Below, in pieces: positions 1 to 9,592 of a stretch of DNA of 64,000 bases. Origin of the DNA: Comamonas testosteroni (GTDB lineage Bacteria; Pseudomonadota; Gammaproteobacteria; Burkholderiales; Burkholderiaceae_C); assembly GCF_000761245.1 (NCBI RefSeq), contig NZ_AWOR01000052.1, forward strand, positions 1 to 64,000. The letters run 5' to 3'. The notes below the pieces were generated by a model. It was not told the origin of the DNA. It saw only the letters and a list, made by a program, of their open reading frames with translations, and searched no databases. The stretch's first letter is position 1; each line of letters begins with the position of its first letter. Made by a program: the position numbers and the translations under genes.

Positions 1-1
1 A

Positions 2-682
2 GTCTTTGAAAAGCCCAGCCTGGAAGGCCTGTTGCCCGCACAACGCGCGACGCATGGGCCGCGCGTTCTGCTGCTGTATGGCTCGGTTCGCGACCGCTCC
101 TACAGCCGACTGCTGACCGAAGAGGCGGCGCGACTGCTGCGCAAGATGGGGGCCGAGACCAGGATCTTCGACCCGCGCGGCCTGCCGCAGCCCGATGGTG
201 CCCCTGACGATCACCCGAAGGTCAAGGAACTGCGTGAGCTGGCTATATGGGCCGAGGGTATGGTCTGGACGTCTCCTGAGCGTCATGGTGCGATGAGCAG
301 CATCCTCAAAGCGCAGATAGACTGGATTCCTTTGTCCTCTGGTGCCGTGCGACCGACGCAAGGCAAGACATTGGCGGTGATGCAAGTCTCGGGGGGCTCG
401 CAGTCCTTCAATGCGGTCAACCAGATGCGTGTGCTGGGTCGCTGGATGCGCATGATCACCATCCCGAATCAGTCGTCCGTTGCCAAGGCATTTGCCGAAT
501 TCGATGAGGCTGGCCGGATGAAGCCCTCTTCGTATTACGAACGGGTGGTGGACGTGATGGAAGAGCTGGTCAAGTTCACGCTGCTGACGCGAGACTGTTC
601 GGACTACCTGGTGGATCGCTACAGCGAGCGCCGTGAAAGTGCCGAAGAACTGTCCAAACGGGTCAATCAACGCAGCATTTAA
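2..682 (+). CDS. arsH: ArsH NADPH-dependent FMN reductase (5' end outside window)
   Basis: The frame is open from base 2, so the true start lies upstream of the window; an internal TTG at 32 is not needed. The visible part is 226 residues, close to the usual 230-250 of ArsH. The flavodoxin-like FMN-binding stretch [14 protein letters not shown] is near the start, followed by the conserved [18 protein letters not shown] segment and [14 protein letters not shown]. ArsH proteins are cytosolic flavoproteins that oxidise trivalent organoarsenicals such as methylarsenite and can reduce quinones or metals. The next gene starts nine bases downstream and an ArsO-like gene follows, so this is the distal part of an ars operon whose regulator and pump genes would lie left of the window. 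Confidence 0.93.
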   Translation, partial: VFEKPSLEGLLPAQRATHGPRVLLLYGSVRDRSYSRLLTEEAARLLRKMGAETRIFDPRGLPQPDGAPDDHPKVKELRELAIWAEGMVWTSPERHGAMSSILKAQIDWIPLSSGAVRPTQGKTLAVMQVSGGSQSFNAVNQMRVLGRWMRMITIPNQSSVAKAFAEFDEAGRMKPSSYYERVVDVMEELVKFTLLTRDCSDYLVDRYSERRESAEELSKRVNQRSI

Positions 683-691
683 ACGATACAG

Positions 692-1876
692 ATGGCACTG
701 AACCGCACGCAAGTCACAGTCCTTCTCGGGATTGCCCAAACCCTGTCCTGGGCCTCGTCGTACTACTTGCTTGCGGTGCTGGCCAAGCCAATCAGTCAGT
801 CGACAAGCACCTCGTACTCTCTGGTGTTCGGCGCTTTCTCTGCAGCCTTGCTGGTGGCTGCTGCGGTAGGCCCTATTGCGGGCCGATTGATTGATCGCTT
901 TGGCGGAAGGTCAGTGCTTCTCGCCAGCAATCTGGTTTTTGCCTGTGGCTTGCTGATGTTGAGCCAGGCCACGCAGACAATGCATATCTTCGTGGCGTGG
1001 GCGTTCATGGGTGTAGCGATGGGCAGCGGCCTCTACGAAGCCGCATTTGCCAGTGTTGTGCACCTGTATGGCCAGGATGCGCGCCCAGCCATTACCGGAA
1101 TCACGCTTTTTGCTGGCTTTGCCAGCACAGTGGGCTGGCCGCTTTCCAGCTATCTGGAAGGCCTGTACGACTGGCGCGCCGTATGCATGTTCTGGGCCGC
1201 CCTGCATCTGCTGCTGGGCCTTCCGCTCAATGCCTTGTTATCGCGTGCCAAGCCCAACCCGAGGGAAGTGTTCGAAGAACAAAAGCCGCCTGGAGCCGTG
1301 CCTGAGGGCGCAAGCAACGCAGGCATCAGTCTTAAGCGCACTACCTATCTGATGGCCTACGTTTTCGCGGCGTCCTGGTTCATCAGCACTGCCATGGCTT
1401 CCCACCTGCCTCAGATTCTTCAGGCCAGCGGTGCAACTTTGGCTGCTTCGATTGCTGCCGCTGCATTGGTCGGGCCCGCCCAGGTTGCAGGTCGGGTGGT
1501 GGAATACAGCTTTCTCAAGAAAGCACACCCGTTGCTGTCTGCTCGCCTGGCCATCCTTGCCCATCCCTTGGCTGCCGTCTGCCTGGGACTTGCAGGTGCG
1601 TCTGCAGCCAGTGTCTTTGCCATCCTGCACGGCCTTGGCAATGGCATCTTGACGATTGCCATAGGCACGCTGCCGCTCAAGGTGTTTGGCTCTCAAGGAT
1701 ATGGCCAGCGTCAAGGCTGGCTCATGGTGCCTGCACGCATCGTGCAAGCCGGGTCACCATTTCTTTTCGGGCTGGCTGTCGCAAACTGGGGCAGCCAGGC
1801 TCTGTGGCTGTCTTCTGTGCTGGCGATCAGTGCATTTGCGGCTCTGTGGTCCACGCGTGTGAGTGCACAGCAATAA
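692..1876 (+). CDS. MFS transporter of the ars operon
   Basis: A 394-residue hydrophobic protein with about twelve predicted membrane segments. It has the MFS loop 2-3 signature [14 protein letters not shown] at about residues 64-77. ATG at 692 follows the arsH stop by nine bases, so the two are co-transcribed and probably translationally linked. MFS proteins in ars clusters (for example ArsK-type and ArsJ-type) export arsenicals, but no gapdh-like partner of ArsJ is seen here, and the sequence alone does not say which arsenical, if any, it carries. Calling it an arsenical exporter is inference from context. Confidence 0.85.
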   Translation: MALNRTQVTVLLGIAQTLSWASSYYLLAVLAKPISQSTSTSYSLVFGAFSAALLVAAAVGPIAGRLIDRFGGRSVLLASNLVFACGLLMLSQATQTMHIFVAWAFMGVAMGSGLYEAAFASVVHLYGQDARPAITGITLFAGFASTVGWPLSSYLEGLYDWRAVCMFWAALHLLLGLPLNALLSRAKPNPREVFEEQKPPGAVPEGASNAGISLKRTTYLMAYVFAASWFISTAMASHLPQILQASGATLAASIAAAALVGPAQVAGRVVEYSFLKKAHPLLSARLAILAHPLAAVCLGLAGASAASVFAILHGLGNGILTIAIGTLPLKVFGSQGYGQRQGWLMVPARIVQAGSPFLFGLAVANWGSQALWLSSVLAISAFAALWSTRVSAQQ

Positions 1877-1895
1877 AGGCAAAAGGAGGTCACCA

Positions 1896-2948
1896 ATGTC
1901 GTTTCACGATGTGATCATCGTCGGAGCTGGTCAAGCAGGCCTATCTGTGGCGTACTTCCTGCGCCGCACCAATCTGTCGGTGCTGCTGCTGGATGCCGAG
2001 GAGGCTGGTGGTGGAGCCTGGCAGCATGGATGGGATTCGCTGAGGCTTTTTTCTCCCGCATCGTGGAGTTCCATCGCGGGATGGCCGATGCCTGCTTCGG
2101 TTGACCAGTATCCAGGTCGTGACCATGTGGTCGACTATCTTCGCAAGTACGAGGCACGCTACGAACTCAAGATCGAGAGGCCGGTTCGCGTCACAGGCAT
2201 TGAATGCACCGAGCAAGGCTTCCAGGTCAATGCCGAAGCGAGGAGCTGGAACTCGCGCGCCGTTGTATTTGCCACGGGAACGTGGCGAAATCCATTTGTT
2301 CCCAACGTTGAGGGTCTGGCGTCCTTCAAGGGACAACAGTTGCACTCAGCTCAGTACCGATCACCTGAGCCCTTTAAAGGCAAGAAAGTGATGGTGGTCG
2401 GCGGAGGAAACTCCGGTGCACAGATCCTGGCGGAGGTCTCGCTTGTTGCTCAGTCCACGACCTGGGTCACGCTGGAGCCTCCAGCCTTTTTACCGGACGA
2501 GGTCGATGGACGCGTACTCTTCGAGAGGGCCACTGCACGCTGGCAGGCCCTGCAGGAGGGTAAAGATCCAGAGAACCTGCCAGGTGGCTTTGGCGATATC
2601 GTGATGGTTCCCCCTGTCCTTGAAGCACGCCAGCGCGGCGTGCTGCATTCTGTCGGCCCATTCGAGAAGCTCACGGCGGACGGGGCTCAATGGGGCGACG
2701 GAAGTACCAAGCCTTTCGACGCGATCATCTGGTGCACCGGCTTTAGGCCAGCGTTACAGCCTCTGGAGACTCTTGGCGTTGTCAACGAATGCAGAGTCGC
2801 GGTAGACGGTACACAGGTGCGTGGCGTCCCAAGTTTATGGCTTGTGGGCTACGGTGAGTGGACCGGGCCAGCATCTGCCACGCTCATTGGAGTCATGCGC
2901 ACAGCTCGCAGCACAGCAAGCGAGATTACGCAGCACCTATCGGACTGA
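1896..2948 (+). CDS. arsO: ArsO-like flavin-binding monooxygenase
   Basis: 350 residues. The start at 1896 is chosen because a near-perfect Shine-Dalgarno AAAGGAGGT (1882-1890) precedes it and the FAD-binding motif begins at once ([13 protein letters not shown]). A second Rossmann motif, [12 protein letters not shown], lies at about residues 168-180 and would bind NAD(P)H. The ATGTW segment lies between them, as in FMO-like pyridine nucleotide-disulfide oxidoreductases. ArsO proteins of this type accompany arsH in many ars operons; their reaction is thought to be oxidation or reduction of organoarsenicals but is not well settled. Last gene of the operon; no clear terminator was seen after it. 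Confidence 0.8.
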   Translation: MSFHDVIIVGAGQAGLSVAYFLRRTNLSVLLLDAEEAGGGAWQHGWDSLRLFSPASWSSIAGWPMPASVDQYPGRDHVVDYLRKYEARYELKIERPVRVTGIECTEQGFQVNAEARSWNSRAVVFATGTWRNPFVPNVEGLASFKGQQLHSAQYRSPEPFKGKKVMVVGGGNSGAQILAEVSLVAQSTTWVTLEPPAFLPDEVDGRVLFERATARWQALQEGKDPENLPGGFGDIVMVPPVLEARQRGVLHSVGPFEKLTADGAQWGDGSTKPFDAIIWCTGFRPALQPLETLGVVNECRVAVDGTQVRGVPSLWLVGYGEWTGPASATLIGVMRTARSTASEITQHLSD

Positions 2949-3421
2949 ATGACCGCTGCTCCTGGATCTAAAGGTCTGCTGCAGGTCGGCAGCACCACTT
3001 CATCTCCAGTGATAGCGGGCATTCAGTGCTCTCTCGGTTTTCCGATGGATCACCGACTGCTGCCAGCCCGAAGCCGGTCATTTGGGGATCGACTTGCGCA
3101 CGGCTCCTAAGGTCCGCCATGCGGCTGCAACCGGTAGTTGGCCATCCAGACATGAGCAGCAGCAGTCGGTTGAAGCCACAGTGCAACGCAGTCATTTGCC
3201 AAAGAAGTGCGGACGGCAGCAACGGATCAATCTGCTCCATTGCGCCACCCACTGCCAGCTTTGACGTGCTTGATAAGCTCTGCGGAGCTTCATCACACTC
3301 AAAGTGGCAATATGAAATGCAAATCGCTGGTGGGTTTAGCAGCGAATCGGTGATGGTTTTGCCGTGCGAACGCTTGGCGGACTTGAGGCAAATACTCACC
3401 GCACGGCCCTGACAGAAAAAT
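2949..3421. other. Intergenic stretch without a convincing gene
   Basis: 473 bases between the convergent ars operon and fimbrial operon. Open frames exist on both strands (about 3026-3412 plus, 2968-3399 minus), but they lack a ribosome binding site, have no domain-like sequence and overlap each other. The start of the gap (AATGACCGCTGCTCC at about 2947) loosely resembles the degenerate repeat seen at 10158 and 14852. No terminator hairpin with a T tract was found. Confidence 0.5.
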
Positions 3422-4438
3422 TCACTCGTAGAACAGGGTGAAGAATGCTGTGGTCGACACGAAGCCCGAGCCCATCGCCGAAGGGCTTGCAGCCGTACGG
3501 AAATAACGTGCCGTCAACGGAATCTTGACTCGTGTGGAGCTGAGAGATGTTGTGCCATGGACCAATTTCGAGCCCAGCTGCAGTTGGGTGGTGCTGCTCA
3601 GATCGCCCTTGAAAAGGGTGACGCCCACCCCGCTTGCCATGCCCTCGTCACTGCCATTGACTAGAACGTTACTGCCAGCGGAGGTTTGCGTGCCGTCAAC
3701 CTGGTAGCTGACCTTCACACCACTGTCGCAGAGCAGGTTGATATTGAAGGTTTTCGCCTTGTCGTTGGCCCGTGGGATGGGCGAGGCATCAAAATCAGTC
3801 TTGGCAATCGTCGGCAGGCGCACATCGATAGAGCGGCTGTCAGCATTCATCTCACAACCGAGGCCGGTGATTTGCGAGCTACTGGTGATGGAGAGCGTCG
3901 TTACAACCAAGTTGTTGTAGCTCACTGCGGAAGACCCACCAATAGTGACCACTCCCGCAGAGACATCGATGTCATCGGTCTTGATCAGGCGCACTCGCCA
4001 GCTGGTATTCAACGGGTACCTCGTTGGCGCTGCCACTGGCCAGCTCAGGCTAGGCAGCGGGGTAATTTGGGTTGGGTTGGGGTTGCAATTGGCCAGCATC
4101 TGGTTGCACCAGAACACCGAAACACCGATGCCCGGCACATTGGTGGCGAATACCGAGGCAAAGCCGTTGCTGGTATGTCCAGGAACTGCTGCACCGATGC
4201 CGCCAGCATGGGTGCCACTCACCTTACCCTGAACGTCACACTCGATGCTGGTTCCAGAAAATCCCTTCCAGCCACTGTCCCACAGCGCGGTGCCGTTGGG
4301 GGCGTTACGCGGGATGCTCAAGGTTGACGGCAGGGCCACCGTAGCCTGCACGTTTTGACTGCCCTGTAGGAAACTGCACCCCGCCGCCAGCGCTGAAGGC
4401 CCCCACAACAGGGCAATGAGTAGAAGAAAAATTCTCAT
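3422..4438 (-). CDS. Fimbrial tip adhesin / minor pilin
   Basis: 338 residues. The start at 4438 overlaps the usher stop in an ATGA, so the two are translationally coupled, and it gives a clean signal peptide (MRIFLLLIALLWGPSALA). Length and Cys distribution suit a two-domain tip adhesin: an N-terminal lectin-like region of about 190 residues with four Cys, then a C-terminal pilin domain (GLGCEMN...NLLCDSG, with a beta-rich terminus ending in FFTLFYE) that is donated to the preceding subunit. As the last gene of a pilin-chaperone-usher operon it is the best candidate for receptor binding. The ligand cannot be deduced. Confidence 0.8.
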   Translation of the reverse strand: MRIFLLLIALLWGPSALAAGCSFLQGSQNVQATVALPSTLSIPRNAPNGTALWDSGWKGFSGTSIECDVQGKVSGTHAGGIGAAVPGHTSNGFASVFATNVPGIGVSVFWCNQMLANCNPNPTQITPLPSLSWPVAAPTRYPLNTSWRVRLIKTDDIDVSAGVVTIGGSSAVSYNNLVVTTLSITSSSQITGLGCEMNADSRSIDVRLPTIAKTDFDASPIPRANDKAKTFNINLLCDSGVKVSYQVDGTQTSAGSNVLVNGSDEGMASGVGVTLFKGDLSSTTQLQLGSKLVHGTTSLSSTRVKIPLTARYFRTAASPSAMGSGFVSTTAFFTLFYE

Positions 4439-7053
4439 GATGACTCCTCGTGAACTGAGCGCGGCAGGGACGCACTGGATGGTTTGCTGCACAGCGCCTG
4501 TGCCTTGATGAAGGGCGACTCGCGCTTGTGCTCCAGCGATGGCAAGCTGTAATGCACCAGGCACTGGCGATCACTGCTTTGGCCCCAACGCACGGTCAGT
4601 TGGCCCTGTGGCTCGGTGGCGCGGAAGAACACTCGACTGCCTTGCCCCACTAGCGTCAAGCTGTTGCCCTGTGCATCGAGCACCTCTGCACCCATCGGCA
4701 GCGCTTGGCGCTGCTCGTTGTGCAGAGTCAGCAACACGGGCTCGCCCGTCACGGTGGGGTAGTTCAGCATCACCACTGCGCCATAACGCGGGGCGATGCT
4801 CTGCGAAGTAAGTTGCAGCTCGACGTCGTCGGCGATGCCCTTGGGGTCGAGCGCCACTTCGTTTTGCCGGTACGGCATCAGGCTGGCCACTACGCCGTAA
4901 CCACTACCGTCCAATTGGTCTCCGTTGTTGTTGAGCATCCGCGCCCCCTTGGCGTCTTTTGCCTGGACGATGGCACGCGTTTCGCCCTGGCTCTGACTGA
5001 AGGTGATGCCCTCAGGATGCGCCACCACACTCCCTGACAAACCCAGGCCAATCTGGCGATAGCCGTCACCCTGGCTGTAGCTGCCAGACAGATTGGTGCT
5101 GGCCGCGCGGTATTGCACATTAACGCCGCCCGAGTTGCTGGTATCGCCTTCTGCGCGTGAGCGCGAACCATAGACGCCGTAGTTGAACTGGTTGAATTCG
5201 CCGAGCACGCCGGAAACGTTCAGTTGGTTATTCAAGTCACCCTTGTCCGAATAGGTGCTCGAGCTGCTCAGGTAAGGTGCGCGGCTGGATCGGCCCAGCG
5301 GAAATGACAGCATGAGCATGTACTGCGTGATTTTTTTGCCGCGATTGGACTCAACGCGACTGGCTGACAAGCTCATGCTGCCCCAGCGATAACTGTTGGA
5401 GTAGCCAGCCTGGTAATTCGTGTCTCTGGACTGGCCGGTCTGCCAGTAACTTTGAGAGGAGCCGCTTAGAAAGAGGCTGCCGTAGCCTTTGGCCAGGGGC
5501 TGATTGATGTTCACCTGGAAGCGGCTACGCTGACGACGTGCAGGCGCAGCGCTGGGATCGCGGGCTCGGGCAAAGTCGCCAAAACTCAGGTAACCCTCGC
5601 TGGAGAACCGATACGCCGCCACCGCGAAATTAGTGCGCGTGCTCTCCAGCAACTTGCTGTAACTGAGGCGAGAGCCCTGGCCTCTTGCCGAACTTTTCAA
5701 GCCACCACGCTCTTGCAACCCCGAGGCACGGGAATGGGTGATATCAAAGGCGAACGCTCCCAGCGATGTACTCAGCGCAACGCCGCCCTGCACAGCCAGG
5801 TATTGGTCTGCAATGATGCTGCCGATGTAGCCGGTCCACCTGTTGGAGATGCCGCGTTGGTAAGTGCCCTGGGCGAAGCGTGGCTTGTTCTTGAGCGAGT
5901 CATCGCGGTACTTGCCGGCGGTGAGGCTGTAACGTGAAGTGCCCGGTCGCAGCAACTGGGCCACCGAAGCGAAAGGCACGGTGAAGCTGCGTACGCGGCC
6001 ATCGGCCTCGGTCACTGTTACGTTCAGGTCGCCTGAGTAGCCGGTGTTGTACAAATCATTGATGACAAAGGGGCCGGGCGCCACGCTGGTTTCGTAGAGC
6101 ACAGTACCGCCCTGGCGTACAGTCACCCGCGCGTTACTCTCGGCGGTGCCGCGAATGGCTGGAGCGAAGCCGCGCTGCGAATCGGGCAGCATGCGATCAT
6201 CCGAGGCTAGTTGTACGCCCGTGTACGGCACACTGTCGAAGAGGCCCGATGGCGTGTAGTACTCACCCAGCGTCAGCTGCGACTTAAGGCCGGTCAGGTC
6301 CCGCTGCGCATAGCTGCTTACCGCGTCATAGTGGCTGGTCGTTGGGCCGCTGCCACTGCTTTGGCTGTAGCTGCCGTTGTGGCGCAGTCGCCAGTTGCCG
6401 ATGTTCAGTCCGAGATTGAGGCCGGTGTAGAGCTGGGTACTTTCCTGGCCGCGCCCATCGTTGCGATAGGCGTTGGCGTTGTAGTCGATGAACCCGGCTG
6501 TGACACCGCGATCCCACTCACGCGGATCGACATAACCGCGGCTGGAAAGCTTGAGGAACGCCTGCGGAATGGTCAGATCCAGACGCAGGGTGGCCAGGTC
6601 CAGCTCGGCTTGGGCACCCGGCAGTTGCTGGGTGATATCTACACAGTCTGCATCCGGCGCCGCAGCATCCGGCACTCGCGCCGCATCCAGCCCCAGGCTT
6701 GCCAGTTGATTGCGCTTGAAGCAGTAGCGTGAAGCCCGGCCATCCTGCGCATCCTGCACGATGATGTCCTGCTGCCCGATCCCGTTCTGATTCACGTAAA
6801 CATCCAGCTGATAGCTACCTGGCACCACCGGGTTGCCGCGTTCGAAACGCGAGATATCCACCCTGTCGCTCGCAGACCCCTGGAGAAAAGCTGGATTGAA
6901 GGACGCCTGCTGGCCCCCCGTTTTCGCGAGTACCTGACTGATACCTCCAGTCAAGGCAGCACTGACGATAGCGGCCCGCAATGCGTCACGAAGCGACAAG
7001 CGAGCATCGATGAACATGCACCAACGCTGAAATATACAAATGAGCAGACGCAC
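4435..7053 (-). CDS. Outer-membrane fimbrial usher protein (FimD/PapC family)
   Basis: 872 residues, normal for ushers. The GTG start at 7053 is preferred because AAGGAG (7059-7064) lies five bases upstream; an ATG at 7017 is the alternative. Family features: N-terminal domain with FNPAFLQG and DISRFERGNPVVPGSYQLDVYVN, a plug/barrel region with GYSGDLNVTVTEADGR, a barrel rich in aromatic beta strands, and a C-terminal domain with AVVMLNYPTVTGEPVLLTL. It forms the outer-membrane pore through which chaperone-subunit complexes are assembled into a pilus. The chaperone stop is 16 bases upstream and the adhesin start overlaps its stop codon. Confidence 0.95.
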   Translation of the reverse strand: MRLLICIFQRWCMFIDARLSLRDALRAAIVSAALTGGISQVLAKTGGQQASFNPAFLQGSASDRVDISRFERGNPVVPGSYQLDVYVNQNGIGQQDIIVQDAQDGRASRYCFKRNQLASLGLDAARVPDAAAPDADCVDITQQLPGAQAELDLATLRLDLTIPQAFLKLSSRGYVDPREWDRGVTAGFIDYNANAYRNDGRGQESTQLYTGLNLGLNIGNWRLRHNGSYSQSSGSGPTTSHYDAVSSYAQRDLTGLKSQLTLGEYYTPSGLFDSVPYTGVQLASDDRMLPDSQRGFAPAIRGTAESNARVTVRQGGTVLYETSVAPGPFVINDLYNTGYSGDLNVTVTEADGRVRSFTVPFASVAQLLRPGTSRYSLTAGKYRDDSLKNKPRFAQGTYQRGISNRWTGYIGSIIADQYLAVQGGVALSTSLGAFAFDITHSRASGLQERGGLKSSARGQGSRLSYSKLLESTRTNFAVAAYRFSSEGYLSFGDFARARDPSAAPARRQRSRFQVNINQPLAKGYGSLFLSGSSQSYWQTGQSRDTNYQAGYSNSYRWGSMSLSASRVESNRGKKITQYMLMLSFPLGRSSRAPYLSSSSTYSDKGDLNNQLNVSGVLGEFNQFNYGVYGSRSRAEGDTSNSGGVNVQYRAASTNLSGSYSQGDGYRQIGLGLSGSVVAHPEGITFSQSQGETRAIVQAKDAKGARMLNNNGDQLDGSGYGVVASLMPYRQNEVALDPKGIADDVELQLTSQSIAPRYGAVVMLNYPTVTGEPVLLTLHNEQRQALPMGAEVLDAQGNSLTLVGQGSRVFFRATEPQGQLTVRWGQSSDRQCLVHYSLPSLEHKRESPFIKAQALCSKPSSASLPRSVHEESS

Positions 7054-7069
7054 CCCAACTCCTTGAGGC

Positions 7070-7807
7070 TCAGTGCAGACTGGCGGACTGCTCGGGGGCA
7101 GCACCGAAGTCGCTCATCCAGCGGAAACGTACCTTGCCCCCATCGATCCCAGCGCTGTAGCCTGGCAGTGGGAAGTCATGGCTGCTGAACGGCACGATCA
7201 TGCCGCCGCCGGTATCCGTGGTACGGCCACCCTGATCCAGTGACAACGCACTGAACGACAGGTGATAAGGGCTGGAATTTTCGCCACGCAGTACATAGCC
7301 ATCGCCATCGCCTTGACGCTGTACCCGCCAGACCACCTGCTCGATAGCCTTGTGCAGATCACCCGACAGGCCACTGGGGCGGTAGAACAGTTTCAGGCGT
7401 GACCGCACAGCGATCTGCATCATGTTTCCGCTGGAGTCCTGCGGCAGCGGCGGGATCTCCAGCGCATTGAACCAGAACAGGCTCTCGCGATCCTGCGGCA
7501 GGTTTTCGCCGGTAAATGCCAGGCGCACGCTCTGACCTTTCAGCGGGTCGAGCCTGAAGATGGGTGGCGTTGCCAGGAAGGGCGCGTCCGCATCCTGCGG
7601 CTTGCTTTGAGTATCACCACGATCAACCCAGATCTGCATCAAAGCGGGGTCAGATCCCTTGTTGGTGAGTTTGATGGTGACTTCGCGTTCCTTGGCGGGG
7701 TAGACGATTCGCGTTCCATCGATCGATACGCCGGCGTGGGCGACGGATAGGGTGGACAAGCAAAGCAGTACGCTGCTGAACACGTCCCGTAACCAATAAG
7801 CGGACAT
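7070..7807 (-). CDS. Periplasmic fimbrial chaperone (FimC/PapD family)
   Basis: 245 residues with a signal peptide ending at about AHA (residue 25). The first domain starts with the conserved VSIDGTRIVYPAKEREVTIKLTNKG, and the chaperone signature LFWFNALEIPP follows at about residues 110-120, so the immunoglobulin-like G1/F1 architecture is expected. It captures pilin subunits after Sec export by donor-strand complementation and delivers them to the usher encoded directly downstream. A purine-rich AAGAGA precedes the ATG. Confidence 0.95.
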   Translation of the reverse strand: MSAYWLRDVFSSVLLCLSTLSVAHAGVSIDGTRIVYPAKEREVTIKLTNKGSDPALMQIWVDRGDTQSKPQDADAPFLATPPIFRLDPLKGQSVRLAFTGENLPQDRESLFWFNALEIPPLPQDSSGNMMQIAVRSRLKLFYRPSGLSGDLHKAIEQVVWRVQRQGDGDGYVLRGENSSPYHLSFSALSLDQGGRTTDTGGGMIVPFSSHDFPLPGYSAGIDGGKVRFRWMSDFGAAPEQSASLH

Positions 7808-7855
7808 TGCTGGTTTCTCTTGACTACCCGGGACGTGCGCCCCGGGCTATGCGGA

Positions 7856-8401
7856 TTACTCGTAGGTCAGTTGGAAGTTCGCTGTGGCTGCGACAGCACC
7901 GGCGCTAGCGCCACCCGCTTGCGAGTAGTACTGCAGGTAGTACTGCAGGTTGGCCGCGCCGCCGCTCACGTCAACCGCGCGTTCCAATTGCTTGGTAGCG
8001 TCGTCGGTATTGATGTTGATCACGTTATGGTCTTTATCGAGCACTTGCACCTGTACGTTGCTAGCCGGACCGGTAGCAGCGCTGTTTTTGAGGTTGCCAT
8101 GGGCATCGACGTGGTTGTTTGGAACGAAAGCTGCAGAGACTTTCACCCCGTTGGAGCAGCCGTTCACACTCAAGGAAAAACCGCCACGACCGGTACTGCT
8201 CTGCGCGGCAGAGAGCAAATCCTTGTCGACAGGAGGCAGCGTCACATTGACACTTGCGGCAGAGGTACCAAGTACACAACTGGTTTCAGTGACCTTGCCA
8301 GTAATGTTGACCACACCGGTCTGAGGGGTGGCCGCATAAGCTTGGGCACCAAGACCGACGCCCGCCATACAGATCAATATAGTGCGCAGTTTAGATTGCA
8401 T
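7856..8401 (-). CDS. Major fimbrial pilin subunit (type 1 / FimA-like)
   Basis: 181 residues. Start 8401 is chosen over an ATG 30 bases upstream because it follows GAAAGAG and gives a typical signal peptide ending AQAYAA. The mature protein starts TGVVNITGKVTETSC and has a second Cys in NGCSNG, the usual pilin disulfide, and it ends with the alternating hydrophobic strand NFQLTYE and a penultimate Tyr recognised by the chaperone. First gene of the operon, 48 bases before the chaperone. Near the C terminus LQYY is duplicated in tandem, matching a tandem repeat in the DNA at about 7926-7950. Confidence 0.92.
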   Translation of the reverse strand: MQSKLRTILICMAGVGLGAQAYAATPQTGVVNITGKVTETSCVLGTSAASVNVTLPPVDKDLLSAAQSSTGRGGFSLSVNGCSNGVKVSAAFVPNNHVDAHGNLKNSAATGPASNVQVQVLDKDHNVININTDDATKQLERAVDVSGGAANLQYYLQYYSQAGGASAGAVAATANFQLTYE

Positions 8402-8539
8402 ATCGCTCTTTCGATTAATTAAAAACACCAACGATTAATCTGCCGATCAGAAACATTCTTGGCGCCTAGCCCGCAAAACTATTTTGCTTACGGAATAAGC
8501 AACTTTGACAGAGAAAGTTATGATCAACAGGAGGTTGAT
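8402..8539. other. AT-rich upstream region of the fimbrial operon
   Basis: AT-rich DNA upstream of the pilin gene on the minus strand, where the fimbrial promoter must lie. No invertible-element inverted repeats of the fimS kind were recognised and no recombinase gene is adjacent. No promoter could be assigned with confidence. Confidence 0.4.
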
Positions 8540-8590
8540 ATGATCAAATTCACCCGTATAAAACTCAATAAGAATAGTCTTAAAAATTAA
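8540..8590 (+). CDS. Possible 16-residue basic micro-ORF
   Basis: A strong Shine-Dalgarno AGGAGG (8529-8534) stands five bases before an ATG that opens a 16-codon frame, MIKFTRIKLNKNSLKN. The peptide is basic, with five Lys and one Arg. It lies in AT-rich DNA divergent from the fimbrial operon. It may be a leader peptide, the first codons of a gene lost by deletion, or chance. Only the ribosome binding site supports it. Confidence 0.25.
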   Translation: MIKFTRIKLNKNSLKN

Positions 8591-8610
8591 AAATAATTAA
8601 AGTCAGTCAC

Positions 8611-8769
8611 ATGATTGGCACAGCCTTGGAGATGAAGGGCAAGGGGATTGCAGGCGGCTTTTTTGACGCCGCAAATATGGCATTCACCTTGGGCGGCGGG
8701 GGCACTGAGCAGTCATCGAGCCGGCACATACAGACCAGCACCACGCTGGGAGCGCGTACGATTGGATGA
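8611..8769 (+). CDS. Possible 52-residue Gly-rich ORF or gene remnant
   Basis: An ATG frame of 52 codons ending at TGA 8767-8769, with the stretch GIAGGFFDAANMAFTLGGGG near its middle. That segment looks protein-like (Gly-rich, hydrophobic), but no Shine-Dalgarno precedes the ATG. It could be the remnant of a longer gene whose front was lost. Its position upstream of the two unknown plus-strand genes is the only context. Not recognised. Confidence 0.25.
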   Translation: MIGTALEMKGKGIAGGFFDAANMAFTLGGGGTEQSSSRHIQTSTTLGARTIG

Positions 8770-8925
8770 GTTTGGGCCAGGATTGACTGTCTTCTTTGGG
8801 TAGCAGGTAGTATTGCGACAGTCGCAGATTGGCTAGGTGCAGACATAGCCCGATTGATAGACATCAAGCGGATGGCCGAATGCTAAGCTGGGCTCTTAAG
8901 AGAAGAATTTTTGAGAGGGACTCAC

Positions 8926-9495
8926 ATGTCGGACGACAGCGAACTCTATTTTCTTGAACATGAAAACCGCCCAACTCGAACTGAACTTGAGTCCAACAGC
9001 TCCCCATACCTATTGTCTGAATGGCATCTTCCTATTGTTTGGGTTGCATTGTTTCAACCATGGGATGCACGCATCGATGCCACCTCCATTCGAGATAGGG
9101 ATAGAGCATACTTCGCAGCAAAGCGATACGACGCCATTACCAACTTAGAGAAAAGACGGCCTTGGATACGTACAGCAGCTCCAGGCTTGGATGAAGTCTG
9201 GCTGGACTCATTCACAGAATTTCTCATGGCCTGCGAGCTTTCATGGGTTCATGTTCAACCTCCTCCATTATTCGAAGAAGGTTCTGCTCCTAGCATTAAT
9301 GATTTGAGACAACTGCTGGCGATATTTGACATACCCCAAAGTTCGCTGGACGCAACCACAAAAGACGTTGCCGATGATCAAGACTTATATAGGACATGCT
9401 TCGCCAGCCAATTCAATTCGACCGAAGTAGATATCAAGCTCTTTAGCCTCGGCGCAAGCGGCACTGACAACTTGATGAAGTGGGAGACTCAATAG
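8926..9495 (+). CDS. Hypothetical soluble protein
   Basis: 189 residues, acidic, no signal peptide and no membrane segment. ATG at 8926 is favoured over a TTG 15 bases upstream because GAGAGGGA (8913-8920) is well spaced from it. Many aromatic residues (Trp, Tyr, Phe) are spread through it, for example LSEWHLPIVWVALFQPWDARID. No family was recognised. It is followed about 100 bases later by a small membrane protein in the same direction. Small acidic orphan proteins in such accessory islands are sometimes immunity proteins, but there is no direct support for that here. Confidence 0.7.
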   Translation: MSDDSELYFLEHENRPTRTELESNSSPYLLSEWHLPIVWVALFQPWDARIDATSIRDRDRAYFAAKRYDAITNLEKRRPWIRTAAPGLDEVWLDSFTEFLMACELSWVHVQPPPLFEEGSAPSINDLRQLLAIFDIPQSSLDATTKDVADDQDLYRTCFASQFNSTEVDIKLFSLGASGTDNLMKWETQ

Positions 9496-9592
9496 CTGAA
9501 TCTGTGCTTTGGGGCGTTCTGAAACGCTCAGCCTACTGGCCAGAACCCGTCACAAACTGATCAGATCAAATAACTTAACTCTGCCCGGCAAT

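Noticed and set aside
2968-3399. 143-codon minus-strand frame between arsO and the fimbrial operon, and 3026-3412 on the plus strand
   Set aside because: No ribosome binding site, no domain-like sequence, overlapping frames on both strands in what looks like decayed DNA.
8607-8867. 86-codon minus-strand frame between the pilin and unknown genes
   Set aside because: Low-complexity, no ribosome binding site; overlaps plus-strand frames in non-coding DNA.
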